Notes under the pieces: model-generated
What the model was told of the DNA's origin: nothing
Seen by the model: the letters and a program-made list of their open reading frames with translations, nothing else
The model's database searches: none
Part shown: positions 1 to 12,600 of the stretch, piece by piece
Layout of the letters: each line of letters starts with the position of its first letter
Position numbering within the stretch: the first letter of the stretch is position 1
DNA from: Clytia hemisphaerica
Taxonomy: Eukaryota; Cnidaria; Hydrozoa; Leptothecata; Clytiidae
Length of the DNA: 64,000 nucleotides
NCBI GenBank assembly: GCA_902728285.1
Contig: CACVBU010000363.1
Location: forward strand, 310,001-374,000
Direction of reading: 5' to 3'
Program-made: the position numbers and the translations under genes

Positions 1-482
1 GTTCTCACTAAACTCACCCCACTCACCCCACTCACTACACTCACCCCACTCACCCCACTCACTCAGTATACTCACTACACTCACTCCGTTTAGCTAATCT
101 CCATGTTCTCACTAAACTCGATATTCTCACTAAACTCACCCCACTCACCCCACTCACTACACTCACCCCACTCACCCCACTCACTCAGTGTACTCACTAC
201 ACTCACTCCGTTTAGCTAATCTCCATGTTCTCACTACACTCAATGTTCTCACTAAACTCACCCCACTCGCTCCACTCACTACACTCACCCCACTCACCCC
301 ACTCACTCAGTATACTCACTACACTTACTCAGTACTTTTGCTAATCTCCATGCTCTCACTACACTCAATGTTCTCACTAAACTCACCCCACTCACTACAC
401 TCACCCCACTCACCCCACTCACTCAGTATACTCACTATACTCACTCAGTACTCTAGCTAATCTCCATGCTCTCACTACACTC
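1..482. repeat. Satellite array, left (C-rich orientation)
   Basis: About four units of a minisatellite built from short sub-repeats such as ACTCACCCC and ACTCACTACA, each unit carrying a landmark CTAATCTCCATG. The array is cut by the window edge. The same satellite runs in the opposite orientation from 3848, so the two arrays form inverted arms around 483-3847. Open frames through it are low-complexity artefacts. Confidence 0.95.
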
Positions 483-734
483 AATAATATTATCGTATCA
501 TTATCTTACTAAATTTCACATTTCCTTGTTTGTCCTTTTTCCCCTAGTTTCTCTCTTACAACAATATATGTCATAATCATTCATAATAGACCTTTTCCGA
601 TAATGCCTCAGAGATCTTAGATTGTAGGCAAAATATATGAGAGTGAAATATATAGCAGTGAATAAATCAACAAGGTAACCAATCAGAAATAGCTTGTTTT
701 TTTTCATGTGATGCTATATATCCAACAATTCTCT

Positions 735-2553
735 AGTAAGTAAGTAATAGTTTATTTCATGTTGACGAAAAGGTAGCAACAAAGGCTAATAAAAGTCAAC
801 GCTACTTTACAATTAAAAAAGACTAATGTTTTGTTGGCAGCTCATCGTCGCTGCTACTGAGGCTAGATATTGATAGCTTTTGGTTGGCAAAGTTTTTGTT
901 TCTTTTTATCAAGTGAAGGTTTTCTGTCTGGGACTTCCTCTCACACGCTAAATGAAATCACCATCACATTCGGACTCGGGTGAGTTAGGGCGTGTCTAGA
1001 TTTTTAAAAGTCACAAATCCCGAATCCGCGACCAATAGCACCCATTCTCAGGGATTCACTTATGGATTTTTAGATGACCTATACCTTAAAGTTTCAGAAC
1101 CCGGTGTTACGTAATTAAATATTAACCTAAAAATTAATTATTAAAGAAAGTGTGAATTGTGACGTCATCAAATTATGACGTCATAAATCGTAAATTAGCT
1201 TTAACTCTATAAGTACATGTCATATCTTTGTCAAATTTGGACCAAAGACGCATCTTAATGGTGCCGAACTTTTCAATGAAAAATTTTTTGAAGATTTTGA
1301 TGACGTCAGCAAAAAAAGCAAAAAATCGAAAAATGCAATTTTTTGCTGACGTCATCTTTTCCAAAAAATTTTTTCAAAAGGTTACATTTCAGTTAGATGC
1401 ATCTTTGGTTCAAATTTGGGATAGATTTGACATGTATTTTTTATACTATAGCGATTATACGATTCATGACGTCACCAAATTCGATCAAATTATGACGTCA
1501 TGATTACAATTTCTTTAATAATTAATTTTTTAGGTTAATATTTAATTACGTAACAACCGGGCCCTGAAACCTTAAGGTATAGAGGTACTTTAGAGTCCTA
1601 AGTGGATCTCTGAATCTGGCTGCTATTGGTAGCGAAAACTTAGGGTAAACTGTTAGGTTTTTGAGACTTGCCCTAAGTCACTCGAGGAGTTCCATTTTTT
1701 AGCTTTTTCGCACATCTCCTTGATTTTTCTTCTTTCATTGATGGTGAAATCATCAGTGATGCTTAGATGATATCCAAACTTTTTTTTTTCACCTTTATCG
1801 GACGATTTTTCTTCGATTTTTCATGTTCGAACCCAATACGATGTTGATGCGTTGGTTTGATGTCGCGGATGCCGATATCTTTGAGCAGATCCTCAATTTC
1901 CTTTTTGTCCTCTTCTTGATCTTCTTCTTTCGTGTCTTCAGCTTGTTCACAGAGTCCATGAATTATGATGTTTTTTCTTCTTGATTCGATGTCTCGTTTT
2001 TCTCTCCTCTCCTCTTCTTTTTGTTCCGCAACAACAGATTTAAGATTTTCCTTGTGTGCTTTCGTTATATCAGCGTAGGTTTTACGGGATGACTCTTTCA
2101 TAAAATCTTTTGTCTGTTGTATCTCTTCTTTTATCTTTTCCTTGTTTTGACTTCTAGGTCGCTCATCTTTTGTGTTAGCATTGTTTCGATGTCGTTGTTG
2201 ATGACTTCTCGGTTTTTGGTCAGTTGTTTTTTGAGTTTTTTGATTTCGTCGTTATTTTTAGCAATCTGCTCTTGCATCATATGGTACTTGTTTTCTCCGA
2301 TTTTACTTCTTAAGGATCTCGTTATTCGCACACAATTGTGACATACATATTGATTATTGTACGTGTTAGCGAATATTTGCAGTTGGTAAAGTGGCAATTC
2401 TGTGCATTCGTAATGTACCATACGTTGGCAGCTACGGCATTTAAGTCGATTTTGATCTTCATCATCAATACACGTAACAAGGGTGCATGTTGCAGTTGTG
2501 TTTGCTGTTTCAATTGGTGGGTCTTGGGTGTTTTTATCGCGATTTTTGTTCAT
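735..2553 (-). mobile_element. ORF1-only non-LTR retroelement remnant (HAL1-like)
   Basis: Read on the minus strand, this is a retroelement ORF1 starting at 2553. First comes a PHD-type zinc finger (C-x2-C, then H-x2-C, then C-x2-C), then a lysine/glutamate-rich coiled coil, then a segment with RKNIIIHGL and NRPIKV as in LINE ORF1 RNA-binding domains, then ITDDFTINERRKIKEM and AKKWN. After a 700-bp insertion (981-1680) the reading resumes with RVRGSPRQK, matching the conserved WRVRGCP segment, and stops at 909. A 3' tail follows with AATAAA and a TTACT microsatellite near 735, a typical LINE end. Frameshifts lie near 2150 and in an A-run near 1790, and a stop precedes RVRG. No reverse transcriptase follows, so the copy is dead and lacks ORF2. 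Family membership is inferred from motifs. Confidence 0.72.
981..1680. mobile_element. 700-bp palindromic (foldback) transposon
   Basis: The two halves are imperfect reverse complements across the whole length: TGAGTTAGGGC at the left end and GCCCTAAGTCA at the right, a shared ACCTTAA(A/G)GTTTCAG block, and a shared TTACGTAATTAAATATTAAC block. Six TGACGTCA octamers sit symmetrically at 1160, 1176, 1301, 1347, 1467 and 1493. The element interrupts the ORF1 remnant. The flanks CTCGGG (975-980) and CTCGAG (1681-1686) may be a diverged target duplication. There is no coding capacity, so it would be non-autonomous. Confidence 0.85.
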
Positions 2554-3214
2554 ATTTAGCGAATTTCGATGCTTCTTTGAGTTTCCACCATTTTTTTGAA
2601 AGCGATGCAGAACACGTCTTGACTATTTGACGTCAAATTGCTACTTTGCCTATAGAACAATAGTCAAGAGAATACTGTGTATAATCTTATGAAAAAGTTC
2701 TGCGCCATCTTAAATAGGGTGAAAAAGAAACCAGTCCTAGTTAAGGCCCGGGGTCCACTTGCCTACGCTGTGATTGCACTTCTCAAGCAAAACCTTCTAT
2801 GTTGTTTGTCAAAAGAAAAATAACCATTCAGACGTAGAGTCGAGAAAAGTTGAAATACGCCTAAATTGTTTTTCAAATGCATAGCATAGTACTTTTTCTG
2901 ATGCAATCTTTTCTCCAAGCTGAAAGGACTGAAGCCATTAAGAGGTTCACAGCACAGACAATGAAGAGACGTGCCTTCAGGAAGCTAGACTTTTTGAGTT
3001 TATAGCTATATACTTTCACTTTCTAATGTTTCTATATGACTGTCTGTGTGCCTAGTCTAACCACCGCTTAATGCCTTCAGGAAGGTCCATCCTAACTTGG
3101 AAAGCCAGAATTGGAGCTATTTCACCAAACCACTGGAGCGTAAGTTATTACGTAGGCTATCACAACTGTATGAAAAAGTCAAAGTTGAATGTGCACCTAT
3201 AAAGTTAAACGAAC

Positions 3215-3327
3215 GTAAACAAACTTTTTTCAGGTTTTTAAAATAGATTTACCACACTGAACAAACAGTGAAAACACTCTAAGTGAGGTAAATCTATTTT
3301 GAAGACCAAAAAAAAAAGTTTGTTTAC
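3215..3327. mobile_element. Hairpin MITE, 113 bp
   Basis: Near-perfect inverted arms of about 40 bp begin GTAAACAAACTTTTTT and include AAAATAGATTTACC with its complement GGTAAATCTATTTT. They enclose a short loop. There is no coding potential. Confidence 0.8.
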
Positions 3328-3847
3328 ATTGATTGTCATTCAATTTTGGTTTCATATGCATAATTTTTCCTTTTTTGTGCTTTGCTGGTATCTTGTTTTA
3401 CCAAGTTAAGAAAGACCTTCCCGAGTTACGACCATATGATGGTCCTTAAAGCTCAAGAAGCTCTATAAACAATAAAGGTAGTTATTAATAAAATAACAGA
3501 CAAAGATAAATTACAGTTTGAACAAAAATATAAAATGTACATTTGAAAACTTGAGCAAATTTCTTTAAAGATTCCGGAAAAAGAATTGAAATCATTGCTA
3601 CTGCCGTCCCGAAAAAAACCGAACATTTACGGAAGAGACTAACTACGGAGATGCTTGCGCGACAACACATACAAAAAAATTTCGAGACTCAGTCCAATAT
3701 CTATGTTTGAAGCTATGAGTGCCTCCTCGTCGCTATGCTCCTTCGTGAGCAATAAGAATCGAATCAATTTCTCTTGATAGACGGTTACATCCCCTTCGGG
3801 AATTAGTTTTTACAAAGTAAACAAGGGATGGCGCAGTTGTAAATTGG

Positions 3848-6800
3848 TTTAGTGAGAATATTGAGTTTAGTGAGAACATGGAGATCAGCTAAAGTACTGA
3901 GTGAGTGTAGTGAGTATACTGAGTGAGTGGGGTGAGTGGGGTGAGTGTAGTGAGTGGGGTGAGTGGGGTGAGTTTAGTGAGAATATTGAGTTTAGTGAGA
4001 GCATGGAGATTAGCTAAAGTACTGAGTGAGTGTAGTGAGTATACTGAGTGAGAGGGGTGAGTGGGGTGAGTGTAGTGAGTGGGGTGAGTGGGGTGAGTTT
4101 AGTGAGAATATTGAGTTTAGTGAGAACATGGAGATCAGCTAAAGTACTGAGTGAGTGTAGTGAGTATACTGAGTGAGTGGGGTGAGTGTAGTGAGTGGGG
4201 TGAGTGGGGTGAGTTTAGTGAGAACATTGAGTGTAGTGAGAACATGGAGATTAGCTAAACGGAGTGAGTGTAGTGAGTACACTGAGTGAGTGGGGTGAGT
4301 GGGGTGAATGTAGTGAGTGGGGTGAGTGGGGTGAGTTTAGTGAGAATATCGAGTTTGGTGAGAACATGGAGATTAGCTAAAGTACTGAGTGAGTGTAGTG
4401 AGTATACTGAGTGAGTGGGGTGAGTGTAGTGAGTGGGGTGAGTTTAGTGAGAATATCGAGTTTAGTGAGAACATGGAGATTAGCTAAAGTACTGAGTGAG
4501 TGTAGTGAGTATACTGAGTGAGTGGGGTGAGTGGGGTGAGTGTAGTGAGTGGGGTGAGTGGGGTGAGTTTAGTGAGAATATTGAGTTTAGTGACTGCATG
4601 GAGATTAGTTAAAGTACTGAGTGAGTGTAGTGAGTATACTGAGTGAGTGGGGTGAGTGGGGTGAGTGTAATGAGTGGGGTGAGTGGGGTGAGTTTAGTGA
4701 GAACATTGAGTGTATTGAGAGCATGGAGATTAGCTAAAGTACTGAGTGAGTGTAGTGAGTATACTGAGTGAGTGGGGTGAGTGGGGTGAGTGTAGTGAGT
4801 GGGGTGAGTGGGGTGAGTTTAGTGAGAATATCGAGTTTAGTGAGAACATGGAGATTAGCTAAAATACTGAGTGAGTGTAGTGAGTATACTGAGTGAGTGG
4901 GGTGAGTGGGGTGAGTGTAGTGAGTGGGGTGAGTGGGGTGAGTTTAGTGAGAATATTGAGTTTAGTGAGAACATGGAGATCAGCTAAAGTACTGAGTGAG
5001 TGTAGTGAGTATACTGAGTGAGTGGGGTGAGTGTAGTGAGTGGGGTGAGTGGGGTGAGTTTAGTGAGAACATTGAGTGTAGTGAGAACATGGAGATTAGC
5101 TAAACGGAGTGAGTGTAGTGAGTACACTGAGTGAGTGGGTGAGTGGGGTGAGTGTAGTGAGTGGGGTGAGTTTAGTGAGAACATTGAGTGTAGTGAGAAC
5201 ATGGAGATTAGCTAAACGGAGTGAGTGTAGTGAGTACACTGAGTGAGTGGGTGAGTGGGGTGAGTGTAGTGAGTGGGGTGAGTTTAGTGAGAATATCGAG
5301 TTTAGTGAGAACATGGAGATTAGCTAAAGTACTGAGTGAGTGTAGTGAGTATACTGAGTGAGTGGGGTGAGTGGGATGAGTGTAGTGAGTGTAGTGATTG
5401 GGGTGAGTTTAGTGAGAATATCGAGTTTAGTGAGAACATGGAGATTAGCTAAACGGAGTGAGTGTAGTGAGTATACTGAGTGAGTGGGGTGAGTGGGGTG
5501 AGTGTAATGAGTGGGGTGAGTGGGGTGAGTTTAGTGAGAACATTGAGATTAGTGAGAGCATGGAGATTAGCTAAACGGAGTGAGTGTAGTGAGTATACTG
5601 AGTGAGTGGGGTGAGTGTAGTGAGTGGGGTGAGTTTAGTGAGAATATCGAGTTTAGCGAGAGCATGGAGATTAGCTAGAGTACTGATTGAGTGTAGTGAG
5701 TATACTGAGTGAGTGGGGTGAGTGGGATGAGTGTAGTGAGTGGGGTGAGTGGGGTGAGTTTAGTGAGAACATTGAGTGTAGTGAGAGCATGGAGATTAGC
5801 AAAAGTACTGAGTAAGTGTAGTGAGTATACTGAGTGAGTGGGGTGAGTGGGGTGAGTGTAGTGAGTGGGGTGAGTGGGGTGAGTTTAGTGAGAACATTGA
5901 GTGTAGTGAGAACATGGAGATTAGCTAAACGGAGTGAGTGTAGTGAGTACACTGAGTGAGTGGGGTGAGTGGGGTGAGTGTAGTGAGTGGGGTGAGTGGG
6001 GTGAGTTTAGTGAGAATATCGAGTTTGGTGAGAACATGGAGATTAGCTAAAGTACTGAGTGAGTGTAGTGAGTATACTGAGTGAGTGGGGTGAGTGGGGT
6101 GAGTGTAGTGAGTGGGGTGAGTTTAGTGAGAATATCGAGTTTAGTGAGAACATGGAGATTAGCTAAAGTACTGAGTGAGTGTAGTGAGTATACTGAGTGA
6201 GTGGAGTGAGTGGGGTGAGTGTAGTGAGTGGGGTGAGTGGGGTGAGTTTAGTGAGAATATTGAGTTTAGTGAGAGCATGGAGATTAGTTAAAGTACTGAG
6301 TGAGTGTAGTGAGTATACTGAGTGAGTGGGGTGAGTGGGGTGAGTGTAATGAGTGGGGTGAGTGGGGTGAGTTTAGTGAGAACATTGAGTGTATTGAGAG
6401 CATGGAGATTAGCTAAAGTACTGAGTGAGTGTAGTGAGTATACTGAGTGAGTGGGGTGAGTGGGATGAGTGTAGTGAGTGGGGTGAGTGGGGTGAGTTTA
6501 GTGAGAATATCGAGCTTAGTGAGAACATGGAGATTAGCTAAAATACTGAGTGAGTGTAGTGAGTATACTGAGTGAGTGGGGTGAGTGGGGTGAGTGTAGT
6601 GAGTGGGGTGAGTTTAGTGAGAATATTGAGTTTAGTGAGAACATGGAGATCAGCTAAAGTACTGAGTGAGTGTAGTGAGTATACTGAGTGAGTGGGGTGA
6701 GTGTAGTGAGTGGGGTGAGTGGGGTGAGTTTAGTGAGAACATTGAGTGTAGTGAGAACATGGAGATTAGCTAAACGGAGTGAGTGTAGTGAGTACACTGA

Positions 6801-7350
6801 GTGAGTGGGTGAGTGGGGTGAGTGTAGTGAGTGGGGTGAGTTTAGTGAGAATATCGAGTTTAGTGAGAACATGGAGATTAGCTAAAGTACTGAGTGAGTG
6901 TAGTGAGTATACTGAGTGAGTGGGGTGAGTGGGATGAGTGTAGTGAGTGGGGTGAGTGGGGTGAGTTTAGTGAGAATATCGAGTTTAGTGAGAACATGGA
7001 GATTAGCTAAAGTACTGAGTGAGTGGGGTGAGTGGGGTGAGTGTAGTGAGTGGGGTGAGTGTAATGAGTGGGGTGAGTGGGGTGAGTTTAGTGAGAACAT
7101 TGAGTGTATTGAGAGCATGGAGATTAGCTAAACGGAGTGAGTGTAGTGAGTATACTGAGTGAGTGGGGTGAGTGGGGTGAGTGTAGTGAGTGGGGTGAGT
7201 GGGGTGAGTTTAGTGAGAATATTGAGTTTAGTGAGAACATGGAGATTAGCTAAAGTACTGAGTGAGTGGGGTGAGTGGGGTGAGTGTAGTGAGTGGGGTG
7301 AGTTTAGTGAGAACATTGAGTGTAGTGGGAGCATGGAGATTAGCTAGAGC
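3848..7350. repeat. Satellite array, right (G-rich orientation), ~30 units
   Basis: About 30 copies of a 105-128 bp unit. Each carries GAGAACATGGAGATTAGCTAAA, split here as GAGAACATGG then AGATTAGCTAAA, followed by runs of GAGTGGGGT and GAGTGTAGT. Unit length varies by gain or loss of the 9-10 bp sub-repeats. It is inverted relative to the array at 1-482. The strand shown has very many GGTGAGT motifs and clustered GGGG runs. The short open frames on either strand are repeat artefacts. Confidence 0.97.
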
Positions 7351-7580
7351 ACTGAGTGAGTGTTACTAGAGTACTAGTTCTTGGCCATACACGTATATAT
7401 CATGCACATTGAGTGAGTGTAGTGTAGTTAGAGTAATGCGTGTAGTGTAACATGCACGGTAGTTCTTGGCCATACACGTATATATCATGCACACTGAGTG
7501 AGTGTAGTGTAGTTAGAGTAATGCGTGTAGTGTTACTAGAGTACTAGTTCTTGGCCATACACGTATATATCATGCACCAA
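7351..7580. repeat. Short tandem repeat next to the satellite
   Basis: A ~90-bp unit containing TTCTTGGCCATACACG and TATATATCATGCAC occurs three times, separated by GAGTGAGTGTAGTGTAGTTA segments related to the neighbouring satellite. It appears to be a transition zone at the array edge. Confidence 0.85.
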
Positions 7581-7899
7581 GCCCTGGCCATACAAAGTTT
7601 CAGCCTCCAAATACATTTTCCTCCGTTTCCAGACACATTTGTTTTTCGATAGTTGCAAATTTTTTTTCTCCCGTCGGCAAACAATTTTCAAAATGTTGCA
7701 AAACGTTCGGCATTTTACCAATTTGCCGTCTAGCCCGTGTCCACAGTGTTATATACCGCTGGAAAGCTAAGATCACGGGCTTTCATTTAGTAAAAACCGG
7801 AACGCTTTAGCATACATAGAAGAAAAGTTCCAAGGGTTCAAAGTTCACAGAAAAATGAAACATTTGGTTTGACGTCAACGAAAGTTGCATGACTTCTGG

Positions 7900-8880
7900 A
7901 GACGCTATGCCAGGGGCACGACCCGCCCTCGACATGGCCCGAGAAAACTTTTATTGGAATTTGCGTAAAGCCCGAGTAACAACCCTCTACATGGCCCGAG
8001 AATTCTCGGGCCTCTTCGGGCCATGTTCGGGCCGAGAGACCCTATCAATTCGTTTGGCCCGAACATGACCCGAGTCATTCGGGCTATGATGTTCGGGCCA
8101 TGTCAGGAGATTCCATATTTAAATTGATTCAGCATGTCCAGTCAAACAAAATAGTACAAAATAAGATTTGTCTGTTTTGTTTATATCGCTCAAAAAAACT
8201 TTACGAGCTTCCCGTGGACACAATGAAGTATAAGCCCGAAGGGCTAGAAGTCAATCTCTTTGGTAGGATTTGAAGCCAACAAATCCTACCAAAGTTGCGC
8301 AGCCTTGACTTGAGCGGCTTGCCTGGTTTTTACACAAATGACAGGTTGAAACTAAAATTTACCGCTAAATTTCGAAAAAAATACCAATCGTAAACAAAGG
8401 AATTGCTAGATTCAATCTGTCGTCAAAAATACGGCGCATTTTATAAGGCTTCACTTTTTCTTGCCTGAGAAAGGTTACAGATTCTACTCTAGCCCTTCGG
8501 GCTTTAAACTCAATGCGTGGACACACTTCAGTTTAAAACCAGGACCAGTTTACTAGCAAATATTTCCACCCTAAGTATATTTATAACTATGTTTTCATAC
8601 CAAATAAGACATTTAATATTTATATGAATTTACAACATTCATATATTTAAAATAGAATTAAGAGAAACCAAGTTCTTCTCAAAGAAAATGTTAAAAAAAT
8701 TCAGTCCTGAAATTTCAGGCCTGTTTAAATCATGTTTTCAAAAATTGGCCCAGGTGTGGCCCGTGCGTGGCCCGAACATGGCCAATTCTCGGGCCAGCTC
8801 GGGCCATACTCGGGCCATACTCGGGACAACCCTCGACATGGCCCGAGAATTCTCAGGCCAAAACTTTTATTGGAATTTGC
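7900..8880. repeat. Dispersed GGCCCGAA repeat, with a nested hairpin element
   Basis: Two blocks (about 7920-8110 and 8745-8880) are rich in GGCCCGAACATGGCCCGAG-type words. They share a direct repeat containing CTCGACATGGCCCGAGA and ACTTTTATTGGAATTTGCGT. Between them, 8216-8530 is an inverted-repeat element whose arms both hold AAGCCCGAAGGGCTAGA near GTGGACACA. Inside it is a small hairpin, TTTGGTAGGATTTG paired with CAAATCCTACCAAA (8259-8295). Confidence 0.75.
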
Positions 8881-8888
8881 GTTAAGTC

Positions 8889-9629
8889 CAGGGGCCCTGG
8901 GCCCAGTTTTCAGAGTATATACCGTGAATGGTCCTAAATCCGACAGCCCTGCCTAAATCCGACCCCCAAAATAACTAATATGAAAAAAAATTCTATGTTT
9001 ACAAACATTCCCTCTCCAAGCTGAACAATAAACTATTGCAAGGACTCTCGAAACAAAACATCTGACAAGATGACTATAATGTCAAGATGTCAATTAATGT
9101 GATCAAAAAAGTGTGAGTTGTAAAAATAATTACCTCTATTATTCTGAATCTGCTGCTCGCATTTAAAATGTTAACAATTTATGTAATAAAAAATTATTAG
9201 TTTTGCAATTATTGTTATTTGGTTCAATTGGTTCAGAATATCAAATCTCTCAGTTTAGTTGACATTTTGGTACCTTCATTGCGTCACAGCGAAAGGTTTG
9301 TTTTTATTTTAGTTAGTATCTTTGAAAGACCCCATCGGATTTTGGCAGGGCTGTCGGATTTAGGACCACTCACGGTATGGCAGAAATCATCGAGATCTCG
9401 AGAGGGCAGAGATTGCTTACTTTCAACAGTTCAATGGCAGGGGAAAAATTTTGATAATATCTACAGTTCAGGGTCAAAATCATTGAAAACTGGCTATAAT
9501 TATCTGTTCTTCTGGCTTTTTTTGTGGTGGGAAACGGATCTTAATTCTTAGGGGCAAAGTTTTATGTTGGAAATTTTCCTTGGGGGCAACCATGACATGC
9601 TCTGAAAACTGGCCCTGGGCCCTGCCCAG
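8889..9629. mobile_element. Two nested inverted-repeat elements
   Basis: Outer arms are CAGGGGCCCTGGGCCCAG with TTTTCAGAG at the left, and the matching TCTGAAAACTGGCCCTGGG at the right (8889-8915 and 9600-9629). An inner pair at 8920-8968 and 9330-9377 begins TACCGTGA and includes GGTCCTAAATCCGACAGCCC. The CAGGG terminus of the outer pair recalls hAT-type ends, which is inference. No transposase is present, and a frame at 9219-9551 is not supported as a gene. Confidence 0.7.
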
Positions 9630-12600
9630 ATGGCAATCAGTCTAGTCTGCGACCGAATGTTTTTGAACCCAGAAAAATCATACAAAAATCTCTGAAGAAC
9701 TTTACCAATTTAGCTTATTTTCCTGCTGGACATTATAACTTTTGTTCTGAAAACAACGCGAGTGTGACCAACATTTATGGAAATTATCAGCCCTGACCAT
9801 GCTATTCATTCTGCCATATCAGTATATAATTATAAATAAGAAACCATAGCATGAATCTCCAGCCAGTGTGGAAACCATGCGAAGTCCACGCCGAATTGTT
9901 ACTTGTTTAAACTGATCTTCTCACGTCTAAAAAGTTGTCCAAAATTTGCTATATTTTCTAGTTTTATGACTAAAAAGTTAGAAAAAAAGCTTGTATTGCT
10001 GGACTTCTAAGGTGGACACACTTAAACCTGGTGTAATGATATCGGATGTTAGAATGGCGGTGCTCCTCTCGTCTTGAAAAGCTTTGACTTACGCCAATAT
10101 TTTACTTATATCAGCCCCTTACGCCACTACGTCAAAAGTGATCACTGTCTCACGCAGAATATTTAGCGTATTGTGCAACATTTCCAGGCTGGATCTCCAG
10201 GCTACATTTGCCCTTAAAATACTATAAAGAACCCCAATTTTAGATCCTTCTAAGACACTGTCAAATCAAATGTACAAGAAATGGATGTTTTTGCACCATT
10301 TTTAGACATGGTTAAATTTTGAACTGTATACAACTTATGAAAAGATATGTTTCTTGACTTCCAATATTGTTTGTTGGTTAGATAAAAAGTCCAAAATTTA
10401 GATTGTGAATGTCCTGTCGATCTAGCTTATCACGGTAGTGAGATAGATTAGTTTAAAGTTCCGTCCAAATTGAGACCTGCCTGCCTGCTCTAGCAGGCTG
10501 AAATTTTACACCATTGTCATATTCCTAAGAAACAGATTTAAAAGGGTCCTTAAAATGACAAAAAATTGTCCTGTAACACAAAAAGTATGGACAACATAAT
10601 ACCTATTATTGGACCAAGCAAAAGAATTGGAAAATTTCTGACTTCACACTCTGAAAGAAAAAAATCCAGAGTAAAATTTGCATGCAGTTTAGTTTTAATA
10701 AATGGTCCAAAATATGGACAAAATATTAGGACAATTTCATGTCCATTCCTGGACCATAAAGCCAGCCAAAGTGGACCCTTTATCATCTACCGACTGGACT
10801 GACATCTCTAGAGTGGTTCTAAAACTTTTGTTGAGTTTAATTACTTACAGGTCATTTTTCATGCCCTTTTAGCGTCCGGTCATTGGACGCTGTCCCTCCT
10901 GAAACAGTTGAACACCAGTGATAAGCTGATATCTATAGTTGCTTCCAGCCTCTTTTCTACAACATTTTAACTTCCAGGGGTTCTACCCAGGGGATAATTT
11001 GTAATAGTCAAGTACAGTAGGCTAGAACTAAAATGCGACAGTCTATTGATTAACAAATTACTCCAGCATTCATTATTACTTTCTGTCAGCCAGTACCAAC
11101 GGGATAAATTATCTTGTCCCTAAGTAACAGCTGTGTTGTAAAAGACAAAAAGATTCAACCACCCAGACAAAATTCCAAACACTGGTCCTCCTTGATCTAG
11201 GAATTGAGTTTTAGCCAATTACCACAGCCCTTTTTTTAGAACCCCCTCCCACACTCTTCAACAAAATAAATAAGCTTTAAAGACCCATTTAATTGAGTTT
11301 AAAAAGGAGAGTGTAATTTAAATAATACTGAAGGATTATATCAGTTTTATATTGTTGAATTTAAAAAGATTGCAAGAAATTGAACTTATCTCTTTAAAAA
11401 AGGTAAATATTGCACCTTTTTATGATTCAAAATTGTTTTCTTCAAATATTGAGTTTCAAAACTCAAATAAGTTCTCTGGACTCTGGTCTATTAACAGCCA
11501 CAGAAAGGTGCTTGGACACTGTGACATTGTCATTAACAAACTTATAAGGGCAGCCATCCAAACTCAAACAGAAAGAACCGGCTGTCTGCAAAAATTTGTG
11601 TGCCGTGCTGGTCGTCAAACAAAATGAAAAGAAACATTCAGCCGTTTATTTTCGTTTTCAAAACAGCCAAAGCGATCAAAAAAATTATGGCTAAGTAGTT
11701 CTAGTTCTAGTTTCTAGTTTTATATTTGCATAAGACAAAAAATGCCTAATCTCGCAAATTCTACGTAAAAATACAAAAATGAAAAGGTTTAATAGCTAAG
11801 ATGAAGATATAAAAATATAGAATAAATAGGTAATTTATACAATTTTAAATTAGATTTATTAGATTAAAATTCAGAAAAATTTAAAAAGTTCAAAAATAGT
11901 ACAGTAATAAAAAGTGTGTTAAAAATAGTACACTAATAGGGGACGCACAATTTGGAGGGTCACATGAGAAAGGTGTTTAAGCTGAAGGAGAGCACATACT
12001 AGAATCGAGGTGAACAAGAGTCCAGCTGGTCGCTAGAGGATAATGTAGCAAAAAACATAAGTATGAGCATAGACTCAGTGGAAAAACGGGCGCAGATTTA
12101 AGTAACATTTGGCATGAAATGCCTGGAATGAATTTTTCTTAAATTTGTAATTTTGGTTGAGAATTTCTTTGCCACAAGTAAACATCCAGTAACTACAGTA
12201 ATACAGTAATACAGTTCAGGTGATGTTTGGGGCTTTTTCATGTTAAAAATTGCTGAGTGGTACGAAAAAGTTTGGCCCATACCATGGTCAAGAGCCCTGT
12301 ATTAAATGAGCGCTGTATTAAATGTTGCCACACCAGATAATCCTAACACCAGACCAGATGTGAATCAGTTTGGTGCGTCTAGTGTGCATTAAAACGCTAA
12401 AGAAAAAAGTCTTTTTGTACCAAGAAATCCCAAGATTTAACACCAAACAAAAACCAGACCTGTCAGTTACTTCTTTCTTCAATTTTTTAAACAAAAACTT
12501 TTTCCAAGCTAAATAAGTTTATTTGACATAAACAGTCCATTTCTGCAAATAAGATTAAAATTCATTAAAAAGTGGTTATTTCCTTTTGTCAGAAAAGGGC

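Noticed and set aside
188..460. 90-codon open frame, and many similar frames at 4984-7347
   Set aside because: They are translations of the satellite (Leu/Thr/His or Ser/Gly/Glu repeats), occur on both strands and change frame with unit length.
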